Shown in pieces: positions 18,614-27,981 of a stretch of DNA of 64,000 bases. Origin of the DNA: Nitratireductor alexandrii (GTDB taxonomy: Bacteria; Pseudomonadota; Alphaproteobacteria; Rhizobiales; Rhizobiaceae); NCBI RefSeq assembly GCF_004000215.1, contig NZ_RBVY01000001.1, positions 720,036-784,035 of the forward strand, given 5' to 3'. Below the pieces are notes generated by a model. It was not told the DNA's origin. It searched no databases and saw only the letters and a program-made list of their open reading frames with translations. How positions within the stretch are numbered: the stretch's first letter is position 1; every line of letters begins with the position of its first letter. Both the position numbers and the translations under genes were made by a program.

Positions 18614-19780
18614 ATGACCGCATCGATCGTCGGATGGGCGCATTCGCCCTTTGGCAAGCTGGAAGACGAAACGCTGGAGGGTCTGATCACCAAGGTGGCG
18701 GTCGAGGCGATCGAACATGCCGGCATCGGGCCCGAGGATGTCGACGAGATCGTGCTCGGCCATTTCAACGCCGGTTTCTCGCCGCAGGATTTTACCGCCA
18801 GCCTTGTGCTGCAGGCCGACGATCGGCTGCGCTTCAAGCCGGCGACCCGGGTCGAGAACGCCTGCGCGACCGGCTCGGCCGCCGTGCGCCAGGGCCTGCG
18901 CGCGATCGAGGCCAAGGCGGCGCGCATCGTTTTGGTGGTCGGTGCCGAGCAGATGACCAAGACGCCCGGCCCGGAGATCGGCAAGAACCTCTTGAAGGCC
19001 TCCTACCTGCCCGAGGACGGCGACACGCCGGCCGGTTTCGCCGGTGTGTTCGGCAAGATCGCCAGTGCCTATTTCCAGCGCTACGGCGACCAGTCCGACG
19101 CGCTCGCCACGATTGCGGCCAAGAACCACAAGAACGGCGTCGACAATCCCTATGCGCAGATGCGCAAGGATTTCGGCTACGAATTCTGCCGCACCGAGAG
19201 CGAAAAGAACCCGTATGTCGCCGGGCCGCTGAAGCGGACCGACTGCTCGCTGGTGTCGGACGGGGCGGCCGCGATCGTACTCGCCGAAACCCAGACCGCG
19301 CTGTCGATGCGCCGGGCGGTCGCCTTTCGCGCCAACGAGCACGTGCAGGATTTCCTGCCGATGTCGAAGCGCGACATCCTCGCCTTCGAGGGCTGCCAGG
19401 AAGGCTGGAGCCGGGCGCTGTCCAGGGCCAGGCTGACGCTCGACGACCTGTCCTTCGTGGAAACGCATGACTGCTTCACCATCGCCGAGCTGATCGAATA
19501 CGAGGCGATGGGGCTCGCCAAGCCGGGCGAGGGCGCGCGGATCGCGCTCGACGGCGTGACCGCCAAGGACGGCCGGCTGCCGGTCAACCCGTCCGGCGGG
19601 TTGAAGGCCAAGGGGCATCCGATCGGCGCGACCGGCGTGTCGATGCACGCGCTGACCGCCATGCAGCTTACCGGCGAGGCCGGCGGCATCCAGGTTCCAG
19701 ACGCCCGCATCGGCGGCATCTTCAACATGGGCGGCGCGGCGGTTGCCAATTACGTGTCGATCCTCGAACGGATCAAATGA
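18614..19780 (+). CDS. Thiolase family protein (acetyl-CoA acetyltransferase-like)
   Basis: A 388-residue thiolase. The nucleophilic Cys84 lies in ENACATGSA, the His of the second active-site loop in ETHDCFTIAE, and the C-terminal KGHPIGATG and GGAAVANY stretches are in the normal order. The HDCF/ETHD type loop and sequence style resemble SCP-x/trifunctional-type thiolases rather than PhaA or AtoB, so a degradative or lipid substrate is likely; the exact substrate is not readable. ATG 18614 follows TTGGAGG with good spacing. It overlaps the SDR gene by four bases (ATGA), and is divergent from betI. Confidence 0.88.
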   Translation: MTASIVGWAHSPFGKLEDETLEGLITKVAVEAIEHAGIGPEDVDEIVLGHFNAGFSPQDFTASLVLQADDRLRFKPATRVENACATGSAAVRQGLRAIEAKAARIVLVVGAEQMTKTPGPEIGKNLLKASYLPEDGDTPAGFAGVFGKIASAYFQRYGDQSDALATIAAKNHKNGVDNPYAQMRKDFGYEFCRTESEKNPYVAGPLKRTDCSLVSDGAAAIVLAETQTALSMRRAVAFRANEHVQDFLPMSKRDILAFEGCQEGWSRALSRARLTLDDLSFVETHDCFTIAELIEYEAMGLAKPGEGARIALDGVTAKDGRLPVNPSGGLKAKGHPIGATGVSMHALTAMQLTGEAGGIQVPDARIGGIFNMGGAAVANYVSILERIK

Positions 19781-20523
19781 GGCACGCGGCGGTCGTCACC
19801 GGCGGCGCCTCCGGCATCGGCCTGGCGGTCGCCGGGCGGCTGCTGGAGGACGGCTGGCCGGTCGCGGTCGTCGACGCCAGCCGCGACGCGCTCGCCGATG
19901 CCGAGGACGCGCTCGCCGACGAGGGCGCGCTGTTCCTGGAAGCCGACATCACCGACGAGGACGAGGTCGCCGGCGCTTTCGGTGCCGTCGTCGAGCGCCT
20001 CGGCCCGATCGGCGGTCTGGTCAATTCGGCCGGCATCGCCCGCGACGTCCCGGCGCTGGAAACGAGCGCGGAACTGATGCGCCATGTGCTCGACGTCAAT
20101 CTCGTCGGCTCCTTCATCTGCTGCAAGGCTGCGGTCGAGCGTCGTTCCGAGACGCTGGCGATCGTCAATATCGCCTCGGTGTCGGGCCTGCGCGCCAATG
20201 CGGGCCGGGTGGCCTACGGCGCGTCGAAGGCCGGGGTGAGGATGATGACGGAAGTCATGGCGGTCGAACTCGGCGGCCGGGGCATCCGCGTCAATTGCGT
20301 GGCGCCGGGCCCGATCGACACGCCGATGGTCGCGCGGCTGCACGAGGACCGCCAGCGCGCCGGCTGGCTGGCGCATGTGCCGGAAGGCCGCTATGGCGAG
20401 GCCGACGAGGTGGCCGCCGCGATCGCCTTCCTGCTTTCGCCTGAGGCAAGCTACATCACCGGCCAGACGCTCGCCGTGGATGGCGGTTTTCTCGCCGCTG
20501 GCCTGTTGCCATTCCAGGGCTGA
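19777..20523 (+). CDS. Short-chain dehydrogenase/reductase
   Basis: Classical SDR of 248 residues, NAD(P)-dependent. Cofactor motif TGGASGIG at residues 8-15, NSAG near 83, catalytic Ser134/136, Tyr147 and Lys151 (YGASK), and the C-terminal GQTLAVDGG. Asp at the end of the second strand (VVDAS) favours NAD(H). It is translationally coupled to the upstream thiolase, which suggests the two act in one acyl-CoA or hydroxyacyl pathway. Family is certain; substrate is unknown. Confidence 0.9.
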   Translation: MRHAAVVTGGASGIGLAVAGRLLEDGWPVAVVDASRDALADAEDALADEGALFLEADITDEDEVAGAFGAVVERLGPIGGLVNSAGIARDVPALETSAELMRHVLDVNLVGSFICCKAAVERRSETLAIVNIASVSGLRANAGRVAYGASKAGVRMMTEVMAVELGGRGIRVNCVAPGPIDTPMVARLHEDRQRAGWLAHVPEGRYGEADEVAAAIAFLLSPEASYITGQTLAVDGGFLAAGLLPFQG

Positions 20524-20566
20524 TTTCCGTCAATCGGGACCTGTTTCAGCAACGGAGATCATCGAC

Positions 20567-21022
20567 ATGAAAAGACTCGCCACGGCCTTTGTGATCGGCT
20601 TCGCCGCGATCGGAACCACGCATGCCGCCGAGGACGACGCGGTCGCGCTCGCCCAGGCGTTCTGCAGCCTGGCCGAGCTCGACCAGGGCATGGGACGCAT
20701 GTATCTGCTGTCGCCCGGCCTGACCGAAAAGGTGACCGCCGCGCTGGCGGCCGGCGGGCAGGCCGAGACGGCGTTTGGCACGGGCGTGCCCTGGGCGAGC
20801 GGCGACGGGGCCGCGGGCGCCTGCAGCGCCGGGGCGGTCAGCGCCGAGGACGGTGTGACGCTTGTCGACGTCATCTATGGCGAGGGCGATCAGGGCTGGA
20901 CCGATCAGCTCGTTCTGGCTGCGGGCGAGGGCGGCGCGCTCGTCGTCGACGACATTCGCTACGGCAAGCCGAAAGACGCTGCCACGCTCGGCGAGGCGGC
21001 GTCGGCTCTCCTGACCGATTAG
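20567..21022 (+). CDS. Small secreted hypothetical protein
   Basis: A 151-residue protein with an N-terminal signal peptide (MKRLATAFVIGFAAIGTTHA, probable cleavage after THA), hence likely periplasmic. The mature part is acidic with two cysteines (in AQAFCSLAE and GACSAGA) that could form a disulfide. The ATG follows GGAGAT by about seven bases, which favours this start over the longer frame that overlaps the SDR. I do not recognise the family. It follows the SDR by 43 bases and may share its transcript. Confidence 0.7.
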   Translation: MKRLATAFVIGFAAIGTTHAAEDDAVALAQAFCSLAELDQGMGRMYLLSPGLTEKVTAALAAGGQAETAFGTGVPWASGDGAAGACSAGAVSAEDGVTLVDVIYGEGDQGWTDQLVLAAGEGGALVVDDIRYGKPKDAATLGEAASALLTD

Positions 21023-21186
21023 GGCACAATCCCGGCAACGAGCCTCTTTGTTCGGGAAAGATCATGCTTTAACAGGATGACGGCGCGTGGCGACGGCTCG
21101 ATGGGACGTCGCCGCGGTCGCGACACATGTCTCGGCGCCGCTTGAGGGGAAGGCGGCGCCGGACGGCGAGGCGAGGGAACGGCCAT

Positions 21187-21963
21187 ATGCTGCTTGCGAT
21201 CGAGCAGGGCAACACCAACAGCCTGTTTGCCGTGCACGACGGCGAAAGCTGGATCGCCCAATGGCGTTCCGCCACCGAACCCAACCGGACCGCGGACGAA
21301 TATGCGGTCTGGCTGCACCAATTGCTGTCGATGACCGGGCTCGACCTGGGCGTGCTCGACGCCTGCATCATCTCCAGCGTGGTGCCGCAATCGATCTTCA
21401 ACCTGCGCAATCTGTCGCGCCGCTATCTGGGCGCCGAGCCGCTGGTGATCGGCGAGAACGCCGAGTTGGGCATTCCGATCCGCGTCGCCAAGCCGGCCGA
21501 GGTCGGCGCCGACCGGGTGGTCAACGCGCTCGGTGCGCATATCGCCTATCCCGGGCCGCTGATCGTGGTCGACAGCGGCACGGCGACGACGATCGACGTT
21601 GTCGCCGCCGATGGCGGCTTCGAGGGCGGCGCGATCGCGCCCGGCATTCATCTGTCGGTCGAGGCGCTGCACTCGGCCGCCGCCAAATTGCCGCGGGTCG
21701 CGCTGAAGAAACCGCAGCGCGTGATCGGCAACGATACGGTCAGCGCCATGCAGTCGGGCGTGTTCTGGGGTTATATCGGCCTGATCGAGGGCATGATCGC
21801 GCGCATCCAGGCCGAGCGCGGCGAGCAGATGACGGTGGTGGCCACAGGCGGCATCGCGGCGCTGTTTTACGACGCCACCGCCGCCATTCACCATTTCGAT
21901 CCCGACGTCACCATTCGCGGGCTTCTTGAAATCTATCGGCGCAACAATTCCAGCCGCCCATAG
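21187..21963 (+). CDS. coaX: Type III pantothenate kinase
   Basis: First enzyme of coenzyme A synthesis, pantothenate to 4'-phosphopantothenate, 258 residues. The CoaX pattern is clear: [17 protein letters not shown] at the start, [10 protein letters not shown] in the centre, [13 protein letters not shown] and GGAIAPG next, and a C-terminal VVATGGIA. In the first phosphate motif the usual Asp (DxGNT) is Glu6 here. Type III kinases use monovalent cation and are not inhibited by CoA. The last 31 bases overlap the convergent DUF3750 gene. A longer start at 21127 is less likely because MLLAIE is the family's normal N-terminus. Confidence 0.93.
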   Translation: MLLAIEQGNTNSLFAVHDGESWIAQWRSATEPNRTADEYAVWLHQLLSMTGLDLGVLDACIISSVVPQSIFNLRNLSRRYLGAEPLVIGENAELGIPIRVAKPAEVGADRVVNALGAHIAYPGPLIVVDSGTATTIDVVAADGGFEGGAIAPGIHLSVEALHSAAAKLPRVALKKPQRVIGNDTVSAMQSGVFWGYIGLIEGMIARIQAERGEQMTVVATGGIAALFYDATAAIHHFDPDVTIRGLLEIYRRNNSSRP

Positions 21964-22679
21964 GCCGGGATCTTCAGGGCCGGCCGCACGATATAGACGC
22001 CCGCGACCAGGCCGAAGAGATGGATCTCGAAACCGTGGCGCCGCCCGACCGCCAGCCCGGCGAACCCGCCGAGCGTGACATGCAGGTCGCGGCGGTCCGG
22101 CGACAGGCTGACCGAGGCGAGGCCCGGCGCGTAGTCGCGCCCGACCGCGTTGGCGGGCAGCGCGACGTCGAGCTGCGGCACCCGGCGCAGCACATGGGCC
22201 ACGAAGCTGTTGGAGTTCGGTCCCGGCCAGATCCGGTAGTCGCCGCGGCCGGCGAAGGGATAGGTCGCGATCGCCGCCTCCACGACCGGCAGCAGGGACG
22301 CCGCCGCCTCGCCGGTGATCGCCTGCACGATCCGCGGCGGGTTCGAATACCAGTAACCGTCGGCCACGAAACCGTTATGGCGCACGGGCAGGCCCCAGCC
22401 GACCTTGTCGTAGCGGTCGTAATCCTGCCGGTCCGGTCGTTTCAGCACGATCCAGCTATGGGCCGAAAACGCCCCCTTGAAGCCGCCGGTGCGCGCGGCG
22501 AGCACGTAGATCGCGGCGTCGACGTTTTTCGGGGCCGGCAGGAGGCCGCTGCTGCTCCAGTCCGCCGAACGCCAGGATGCCGGCCGGTCGACGAGCGACC
22601 ACCACAACGCCGTGCCGACCGCCGGCAGGGCGAACAGCACCACAACACCCAAAACAACCGGCCTGAAGATTGCGCGCAT
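21933..22679 (-). CDS. DUF3750 membrane-anchored protein
   Basis: A 248-residue protein with one N-terminal hydrophobic segment ([21 protein letters not shown]), so probably anchored in the inner membrane with the bulk in the periplasm. The conserved block with [16 protein letters not shown] and [17 protein letters not shown] matches DUF3750 as I know it. Function is unknown; the family's conserved His, Asn and Cys-free core could be enzymatic but nothing shows it. ATG 22679 has AAAGGAAA upstream; the longer frame is a shadow of the asparaginase gene. It overlaps coaX tail to tail by 31 bases and is divergent from the asparaginase. Confidence 0.82.
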   Translation of the reverse strand: MRAIFRPVVLGVVVLFALPAVGTALWWSLVDRPASWRSADWSSSGLLPAPKNVDAAIYVLAARTGGFKGAFSAHSWIVLKRPDRQDYDRYDKVGWGLPVRHNGFVADGYWYSNPPRIVQAITGEAAASLLPVVEAAIATYPFAGRGDYRIWPGPNSNSFVAHVLRRVPQLDVALPANAVGRDYAPGLASVSLSPDRRDLHVTLGGFAGLAVGRRHGFEIHLFGLVAGVYIVRPALKIPAYGRLELLRR

Positions 22680-22755
22680 GGATTTCCTTTGCCTCGGCGG
22701 GTGTGAGAGCATAGGTCGATAGGGACAGGCAGGGCAGTGAATTTCCGGTGAGGCG

Positions 22756-23760
22756 ATGAAAAATCCCGTTCTGGTCGAGGTGATGCGCGGGGCGCTGGTG
22801 GAAAGCCGCCACCGCGGCGCGGTCGTGGCGCTCGACGCCGACGGGCGCACGGTGTTCGAGATCGGCGATATCGACCGGCCGGTTTTTCCGCGCTCGGCGG
22901 TCAAGGCGATCCAGGCCCTGCCGCTGGTCGAAAGCGGCGCCGCCGAGGCCTGCGGTTTCGACGACCGCGACCTCGCGCTGGCCTGCGCCTCCCATTCCGG
23001 CGAGGCCGCCCACGCCGAACGCGCGGCGGCGATGCTGGCCAGGGCCGGGCTCGATGAGAATGCGCTCGAATGCGGCAGCCATTGGCCGCTCGGCGAACAG
23101 GCCACGCTCGACCTTGCCCGCGCCGGCCAGACGCCGAGCGCGCTGCACAACAACTGCTCCGGCAAACATGCCGGCTTCCTGTGCGTTTGCTGTCACGGCG
23201 GCGTCGCGCATCGCGGCTATTCGGGCTTCGACCATCCCATGCAGCGGGAGTTGCGTGCGGTGATGGAGCAGGTCACCGGCGCCGTGCACGACCGCGACAA
23301 TGCCGCCGTCGACGGCTGCTCGATACCCACCCACGCCGTGCCGCTGCGCGCGCTGGCGTTTGGCTTTGCGCGCATGGCGACCGGCGCGGGGCTGGCGCCG
23401 CGGCGTGCTGCGGCCGCAACGCGGCTGCTCGGCGCCTGCATGGCCGAACCGTTTTTCATGTCGGGCAGCGCGCGGATGGACGAAAGGCTGATGGCGGCCG
23501 CCGGCGGCCGGATCTTTTGCAAGACCGGCGCCGAAGGAGTCTATTGCGCCGCCATTCCCGAACTTGGCCTGGGCGTCGCACTGAAATGCGACGACGGCGC
23601 GACCCGCGCCTCCGAAACCATGCTGGCCGCGATGCTGGCGAAACTGCTTGCCGCCGGCGACCCGCTGGCGGCCACCTTGCGCGACATGGCCCGACCGCCG
23701 GTCGTCAGCCGGCGCGGCATCAAGGTCGGCGAAATCCGGGCGACGGACGTGCTTGCCTGA
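22756..23760 (+). CDS. L-asparaginase, class 3 (asparaginase_II family, Rhizobium ReAV type)
   Basis: A 334-residue hydrolase converting asparagine to aspartate and ammonia in the cytoplasm. It carries the class 3 signature: the Ser47-x-x-Lys50 pair in PRSAVKAIQ, the NNCSGKHAGFL block with a zinc-ligand cysteine, and a second DGCSIPTHAVPL block. These match the R. etli ReAV fold, a serine-hydrolase-like enzyme unrelated to E. coli AnsA/AnsB. It starts 76 bases from the divergent DUF3750 gene and stands alone as a transcription unit. Confidence 0.9.
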   Translation: MKNPVLVEVMRGALVESRHRGAVVALDADGRTVFEIGDIDRPVFPRSAVKAIQALPLVESGAAEACGFDDRDLALACASHSGEAAHAERAAAMLARAGLDENALECGSHWPLGEQATLDLARAGQTPSALHNNCSGKHAGFLCVCCHGGVAHRGYSGFDHPMQRELRAVMEQVTGAVHDRDNAAVDGCSIPTHAVPLRALAFGFARMATGAGLAPRRAAAATRLLGACMAEPFFMSGSARMDERLMAAAGGRIFCKTGAEGVYCAAIPELGLGVALKCDDGATRASETMLAAMLAKLLAAGDPLAATLRDMARPPVVSRRGIKVGEIRATDVLA

Positions 23761-23788
23761 GGCCGCAGCGACAGCGCAAGGCCCGGCG

Positions 23789-25159
23789 TCAACTCGCGTG
23801 ATTGCGCTCGACGGTGAGGTGGGCAAAGCCGGCATTGCCGACCCGTGCCAAATCCTTAGTCACGGCCTCGGCCCAGCGATGGCCGCGGATGGCGCCGTTG
23901 CGCGCGCCGGAGATGATATTGTCGGAGATCACCGCCGCGCCGGCGCCCTCGACCACGGAGACGGCAATGCCGGTGCCGGCGTCGCGGATGACGTTGCCGC
24001 TGGCCGTGACGTTGCGCAGATACGGCCCCCAGCCGAGATGGAGGCCGAACAGCGGCGCGTTTTCGACCACGTTGCCGGTGACGGCCGTGTCGGCCTCGGC
24101 GGTGATGCCGACGCCGAACCCGGGTGAGTCGGCCGGATAGGGGCCGGTCTGCGACAGGTTGCGCACCAGATTGGCCGCGCAGACGGCCAGACGGCCGCCC
24201 TCGTTGAAATTGACGATCGAGATGCCGTTGGCCGCGCCGTCGACGATATTCGACGAAATCGCCGCGCCCTCGAAGGCGAATTCGGAATAGATCGCGGTTT
24301 CGCCGGAACGCTGGCAGCTATTGCCGGTGATCTGGATGTTGTTGCCGCCATTGGCCCGGATGGCGGAAAAGGCGCAGTCGGCGATCCGGTTGCCGGAAAC
24401 CATGACGCCGCCCGCGCGATAGACGTTGATGCCGTTGCCGAATTGCCCGGTGCCGCCATTGCGCGCGGCGATGCGCTCGACGCGGTTGCCCGACACGATG
24501 GTGGTGTCCTCGCCCGCCTGCCAGCGATGCACCAGAATGCCGCCATTGCCGCAATCGGCGACCGTGTTGCCGGTGATCGCGAGGCCGCCGGCCTGGACGC
24601 TGTAGATCCCGGCATCGGCGGCGCCCGAGATCTGGCTGCGCTCGATGCGGCCGGCGACGTTTTCCAGCGCCAGCGCGTGCTTGCCGCTGCCCAGAATGCT
24701 GCAATTGTCGATGACGAGATGGCGCGCGCCGCGCACCGTCACGAGGCCGTCGACATGATCGCCCAGCCAGCGATTGGCGCCGTCGATCAGCAGGCCGGAG
24801 ATCTCCAGATGGTCGGCCGCCTCGGCCAGGAACAGATGGCCGTTGCCGCCGTAAAGGATGCGCGAGGCGCCCGGCACGCCGGTCAGGCGCAGCTTGCGCG
24901 GCATGACCAGGTTCGAAACCACGTAGTCGCCCGGCGGCAGATAGACCGGCGCGTCGCGCTCGGCCGCCTTGTCGAGCACCCGGGCGAAGGCCTCGCTCTG
25001 GTCGTCGTAAAGGCCGGGCTGTACGCCGAGTTCGCTGGCATCGAGCGAGCCGCGGATCGAGGCCGTCTCGATACCGGACAGGGTGGCGCCATGGGCCGCG
25101 CCGGCGGCAAGACCGCCGGCGCCGGCCAGCCCGGCCAGGAACGCGCGTCTGTTCAGCAT
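23789..25159 (-). CDS. Tat-exported parallel beta-helix protein (TIGR03808 type)
   Basis: A 456-residue protein with a twin-arginine signal (MLNRRAFLAGLAGAGGLAAGAAHGA) and a long series of beta-helix repeats of about 20-25 residues with recurring I-x-G-N-x-I/V motifs (for example ITGNTVADCGNGG and VSGNRIADCAFSA). This architecture is the TIGR03808 'twin-arg-translocated repeat protein' family found in Rhizobiales. Beta-helix proteins often bind or cleave polysaccharide, but no lyase active site can be assigned. I chose ATG 25159, preceded by TTGGAG, over a start 8 codons upstream because it sets the Tat motif at the N-terminus. Confidence 0.85.
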   Translation of the reverse strand: MLNRRAFLAGLAGAGGLAAGAAHGATLSGIETASIRGSLDASELGVQPGLYDDQSEAFARVLDKAAERDAPVYLPPGDYVVSNLVMPRKLRLTGVPGASRILYGGNGHLFLAEAADHLEISGLLIDGANRWLGDHVDGLVTVRGARHLVIDNCSILGSGKHALALENVAGRIERSQISGAADAGIYSVQAGGLAITGNTVADCGNGGILVHRWQAGEDTTIVSGNRVERIAARNGGTGQFGNGINVYRAGGVMVSGNRIADCAFSAIRANGGNNIQITGNSCQRSGETAIYSEFAFEGAAISSNIVDGAANGISIVNFNEGGRLAVCAANLVRNLSQTGPYPADSPGFGVGITAEADTAVTGNVVENAPLFGLHLGWGPYLRNVTASGNVIRDAGTGIAVSVVEGAGAAVISDNIISGARNGAIRGHRWAEAVTKDLARVGNAGFAHLTVERNHAS

Positions 25160-25258
25160 TGGCACAGCTCCAAGGTTCATCACCTTGGCGGAGCAAGTGC
25201 CATGCCAGCCCGATGCGGAGCGGGCGCTGCCGGTGCCTGGCGGTGACAGGTGGACGCT

Positions 25259-25603
25259 TCAGGCCTTCTCGGTGTGGTCGCGCAAGAACGCCGCGGCGCC
25301 GGCCTCGTCGATCTCGCCGGCGGCAACCATAAGGACAAATTGGATCAAACTGGCGTCGTCGGTCTCCAGGCTCCAGCCATTGAAGACGAGGAAAAGGTCG
25401 GTCGCGGCCAGCGCCGTTCGTTTATTTCCGTCCACAAACGGACGGTTCTTCACAATGCCGAAAAGGTGCGCTGCTGCCAGGTCGAATATGTCCGGATCGC
25501 CACAGATTGCCTTCTGGAGCGGTCTCGCCAAGGCGGATTCGAGCATGCCGACATCGCGGATGCCTGGCGCTCCGCCGTGCAAGCGAAGCTGTTCAGCATG
25601 CAT
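25259..25603 (-). pseudogene. Doc-type toxin, start codon lost and Fic histidine replaced
   Basis: The translated 114 residues from ATG 25603 match death-on-curing (Doc/Fic fold) toxins: HAEQLRLHGG, GIRDVGMLESALARP and PFVDGNKRTALAA. Active Doc proteins AMP/phospho-transfer to EF-Tu using the loop HxFx(D/N)xNKR. Here the position of the histidine is Arg54 (KNRPFVDGNKR). The frame continues upstream for about 12 family-like residues (TEFHTREFVKAM) but these begin with ATC instead of ATG. A single base at 25637 would restore an ATGA junction with the antitoxin. Both changes argue for an inactive toxin. Confidence 0.7.
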
Positions 25604-25857
25604 GGCCTTAACGAATTCCCGCGTGTGGAATTCCGTGATTTCGCGAGCGCGCGGTACGTGACCTCGTATTTGTGCATGCGTTCACGCGCGATTTTCATTT
25701 TGCGCTCGAACTCATCGGCCGAATCCTCGACGCGTCGCATGCGTAGCTCGTCCCCTTCCTTGAAGACGACAACACTATCCCCGGCCTTGAGATTGAGGCT
25801 TTTCAAAAGTTCTTTCGGCAAGACCCATGTTGCAACGCGCGTTGAAACGGCGCTGCG
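25450..25857 (-). pseudogene. AbrB/MazE-type antitoxin remnant with lost stop codon
   Basis: The frame directly after the methylmalonyl-CoA mutase stop codon reads VSTRVATWVLPKELLKSLNL and then KAGDSVVVFKEGDELRMRRV, an AbrB/SpoVT-like swapped-hairpin antitoxin, followed by a helical tail ending in RALAK. The expected stop after RALAK is TCA instead of TGA, so the frame runs on into 37 residues of nonsense that overlap the Doc gene. No ATG or GTG is found at the N-terminus; a TTG at 25821 is the only usual start and would remove the first strand. Product would be misformed if made. Confidence 0.62.
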
Positions 25858-27981
25858 TTATCGCGCCAGAAGCGTGTCGATGAGGTCCTCGGCCGCTTCG
25901 GGGATCACCGTGCCGGGCGGAAAGATCGCCGTCGCGCCGGCCTTCAACACGGCGTCGAAATCGTCCGGCGGGATGACGCCGCCGGCGACGATCATGATGT
26001 CGTCGCGGCCGAGCCTGGCGAGCGCCTGCGACAGTTCCGGCACAAGCGTGAGGTGGCCGGCTGCCAGCGAGGAGGCGCCGACGATCTGCACGTCGTGCTC
26101 GGCGGCCAGCTTGGCGATCTCCTCGGGGGTCTGGAACATCGCGCCGACGGTGACGTCGAAACCCAGGTCGGCGAATGCGGTCGCGATCACCTTCTGGCCG
26201 CGATCATGGCCGTCCTGTCCCATCTTGGCGACCAGCAGGCGCGGTGCCGCGCCGGTCTTTTCGCGATAGGCCTCGACCTTCTCGTGCACCCGCTCCACCA
26301 CCGGGTTCTCGCCGATCTCCTTGCGGTAGACGCCGCTGATCGTCTGGATGGTTGCGACGTGCCGGCCGAACACTTTCTCGAGCGCCAGCGAGATCTCGCC
26401 GACCGTGGCCTTGGCGCGCGCGGCCTTGACGGCGAAGTCGAGCAGGTTGCCACCGGTGCGGGCGGCGTCGGTGAGGGCGGTGAGCGCGGCTTCCACGGCG
26501 GCCACGTCGCGGGTGCCCTTGAGTTCCTGCAATTTGGCGAGCTGGCGGGCGCGGACCTGGGCGTTGTCGACCTTCAGCACGTCGACTTCCATGTCTTCGG
26601 CCGGTTTGAAGGCGTTCACGCCGACCAGCGCCTGGCGGCCGGTATCGATCCGTGCCTGGGTGCGGGCCGCGGCTTCCTCGATGCGCATCTTCGGCACGCC
26701 CTTTTCGATCGCCGCCGCCATGCCGCCGAGGCTTTCCACCTCCTCGATATGGGTGAGCGCGCGCGCCACCAGATCGTGCGTCAACCGTTCCACGAAAGCC
26801 GAGCCGCCCCAGGGGTCGATGATGCGGGTCGTGCCGGACTCTGCCTGCAGGATGATCTGCGTGTTGCGGGCGATCCGCGCGGAATGGTCGGTCGGCAGCG
26901 CGAGCGCCTCGTCGAAGGCGTTGGTGTGCAGCGACTGCGTGCCGCCCTGCGTGGCCGCCATCGCCTCGATCATGGTGCGCACGATGTTGTTGTAGGGATC
27001 CTGGGCAGTCAGCGACCAGCCGGAGGTCTGGGTATGGGCGCGCAGCGCCAGCGATTTCTGGTTGTTCGGCGCAAAATTCTTCTGCACCAGGCTCGCCCAT
27101 AACAGCCTGCCGGCGCGCTGCTTGGCGACCTCCATGAAAAAATTCATGCCGGCGTTCCAGAAGAAGGACAGGCGCGGGGCGAATTTGTCGATGTCGAGGC
27201 CGGCCGCCACGCCTGCGCGGGCATACTCGATGCCGTCGGCGATCGTATAGGCGAGCTCCAGGTCGACCGTCGCGCCGGCTTCCTGGATGTGATAGCCCGA
27301 AATCGAGATCGAGTTGAATTTCGGCATCCGCTGCGCGGTGTAGGAAAAAATGTCCGAAATGATCCGCATCGAGGGCTTGGGCGGATAGATATAGGTGTTG
27401 CGGACCATGAACTCCTTGAGGATGTCGTTCTGGATGGTCCCGGCCAGGTCCTTCTCGGCCACGCCCTGTTCCTCGGCCGCGACGATATAGAGCGCCATGA
27501 TCGGCAAAACGGCGCCGTTCATGGTCATCGACACCGTCATCTCATCGAGCGGGATGCCGTCGAAGAGCTGGCGCATGTCGAGGATGGAATCGATCGCAAC
27601 GCCGGCCATGCCGACATCGCCCGCCACCCGGGGATGGTCGCTGTCATAGCCGCGATGGGTCGCGAGGTCGAAGGCGATCGAAAGCCCCTTCTGGCCGGCG
27701 GCGAGGTTGCGTCGGTAAAACGCGTTCGATTCCTCGGCGGTTGAGAATCCCGCATATTGGCGGATCGTCCACGGCCGCTGCACATACATGGTCGGGTAGG
27801 GGCCGCGGATGAAGGGCGGGGCGCCGGGAAACGTATCGAGATGGGCGAGGCCGGCGAGGTCGTCCTCGCCGTAAAAGGTCTTGATGGCGATCCCTTCCGG
27901 CGTTTCGCGCACCGCCTCGCCGTTCGGCGCGGCGCGGCTTGCCGGCTTCTGCCAGCCGATCGTCGAAAAATCCGGGATCAT
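25858..27981 (-). CDS. mutB: Methylmalonyl-CoA mutase, large (catalytic) subunit
   Basis: Adenosylcobalamin-dependent isomerase of 707 residues interconverting (R)-methylmalonyl-CoA and succinyl-CoA. The N-terminal TIM barrel carries [17 protein letters not shown] with the substrate-contacting YAGF residues and [15 protein letters not shown] later; the C-terminal B12 domain has the DGHDRG motif with cobalt-ligand His592, plus GASSLAAGH and AGGVIPP. ATG 27981 lies in the stop codon of the small subunit (ATGA), so synthesis is coupled. Longer upstream sequence in this frame is only the shadow of mutA. It completes propionate, odd-chain and branched-chain catabolism. Confidence 0.96.
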   Translation of the reverse strand: MIPDFSTIGWQKPASRAAPNGEAVRETPEGIAIKTFYGEDDLAGLAHLDTFPGAPPFIRGPYPTMYVQRPWTIRQYAGFSTAEESNAFYRRNLAAGQKGLSIAFDLATHRGYDSDHPRVAGDVGMAGVAIDSILDMRQLFDGIPLDEMTVSMTMNGAVLPIMALYIVAAEEQGVAEKDLAGTIQNDILKEFMVRNTYIYPPKPSMRIISDIFSYTAQRMPKFNSISISGYHIQEAGATVDLELAYTIADGIEYARAGVAAGLDIDKFAPRLSFFWNAGMNFFMEVAKQRAGRLLWASLVQKNFAPNNQKSLALRAHTQTSGWSLTAQDPYNNIVRTMIEAMAATQGGTQSLHTNAFDEALALPTDHSARIARNTQIILQAESGTTRIIDPWGGSAFVERLTHDLVARALTHIEEVESLGGMAAAIEKGVPKMRIEEAAARTQARIDTGRQALVGVNAFKPAEDMEVDVLKVDNAQVRARQLAKLQELKGTRDVAAVEAALTALTDAARTGGNLLDFAVKAARAKATVGEISLALEKVFGRHVATIQTISGVYRKEIGENPVVERVHEKVEAYREKTGAAPRLLVAKMGQDGHDRGQKVIATAFADLGFDVTVGAMFQTPEEIAKLAAEHDVQIVGASSLAAGHLTLVPELSQALARLGRDDIMIVAGGVIPPDDFDAVLKAGATAIFPPGTVIPEAAEDLIDTLLAR

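Noticed and set aside
23054..23801. Plus-strand ORFs overlapping the asparaginase gene in other frames
   Set aside because: Arg- and Ala-rich translations with no motif; the asparaginase frame has all catalytic blocks.
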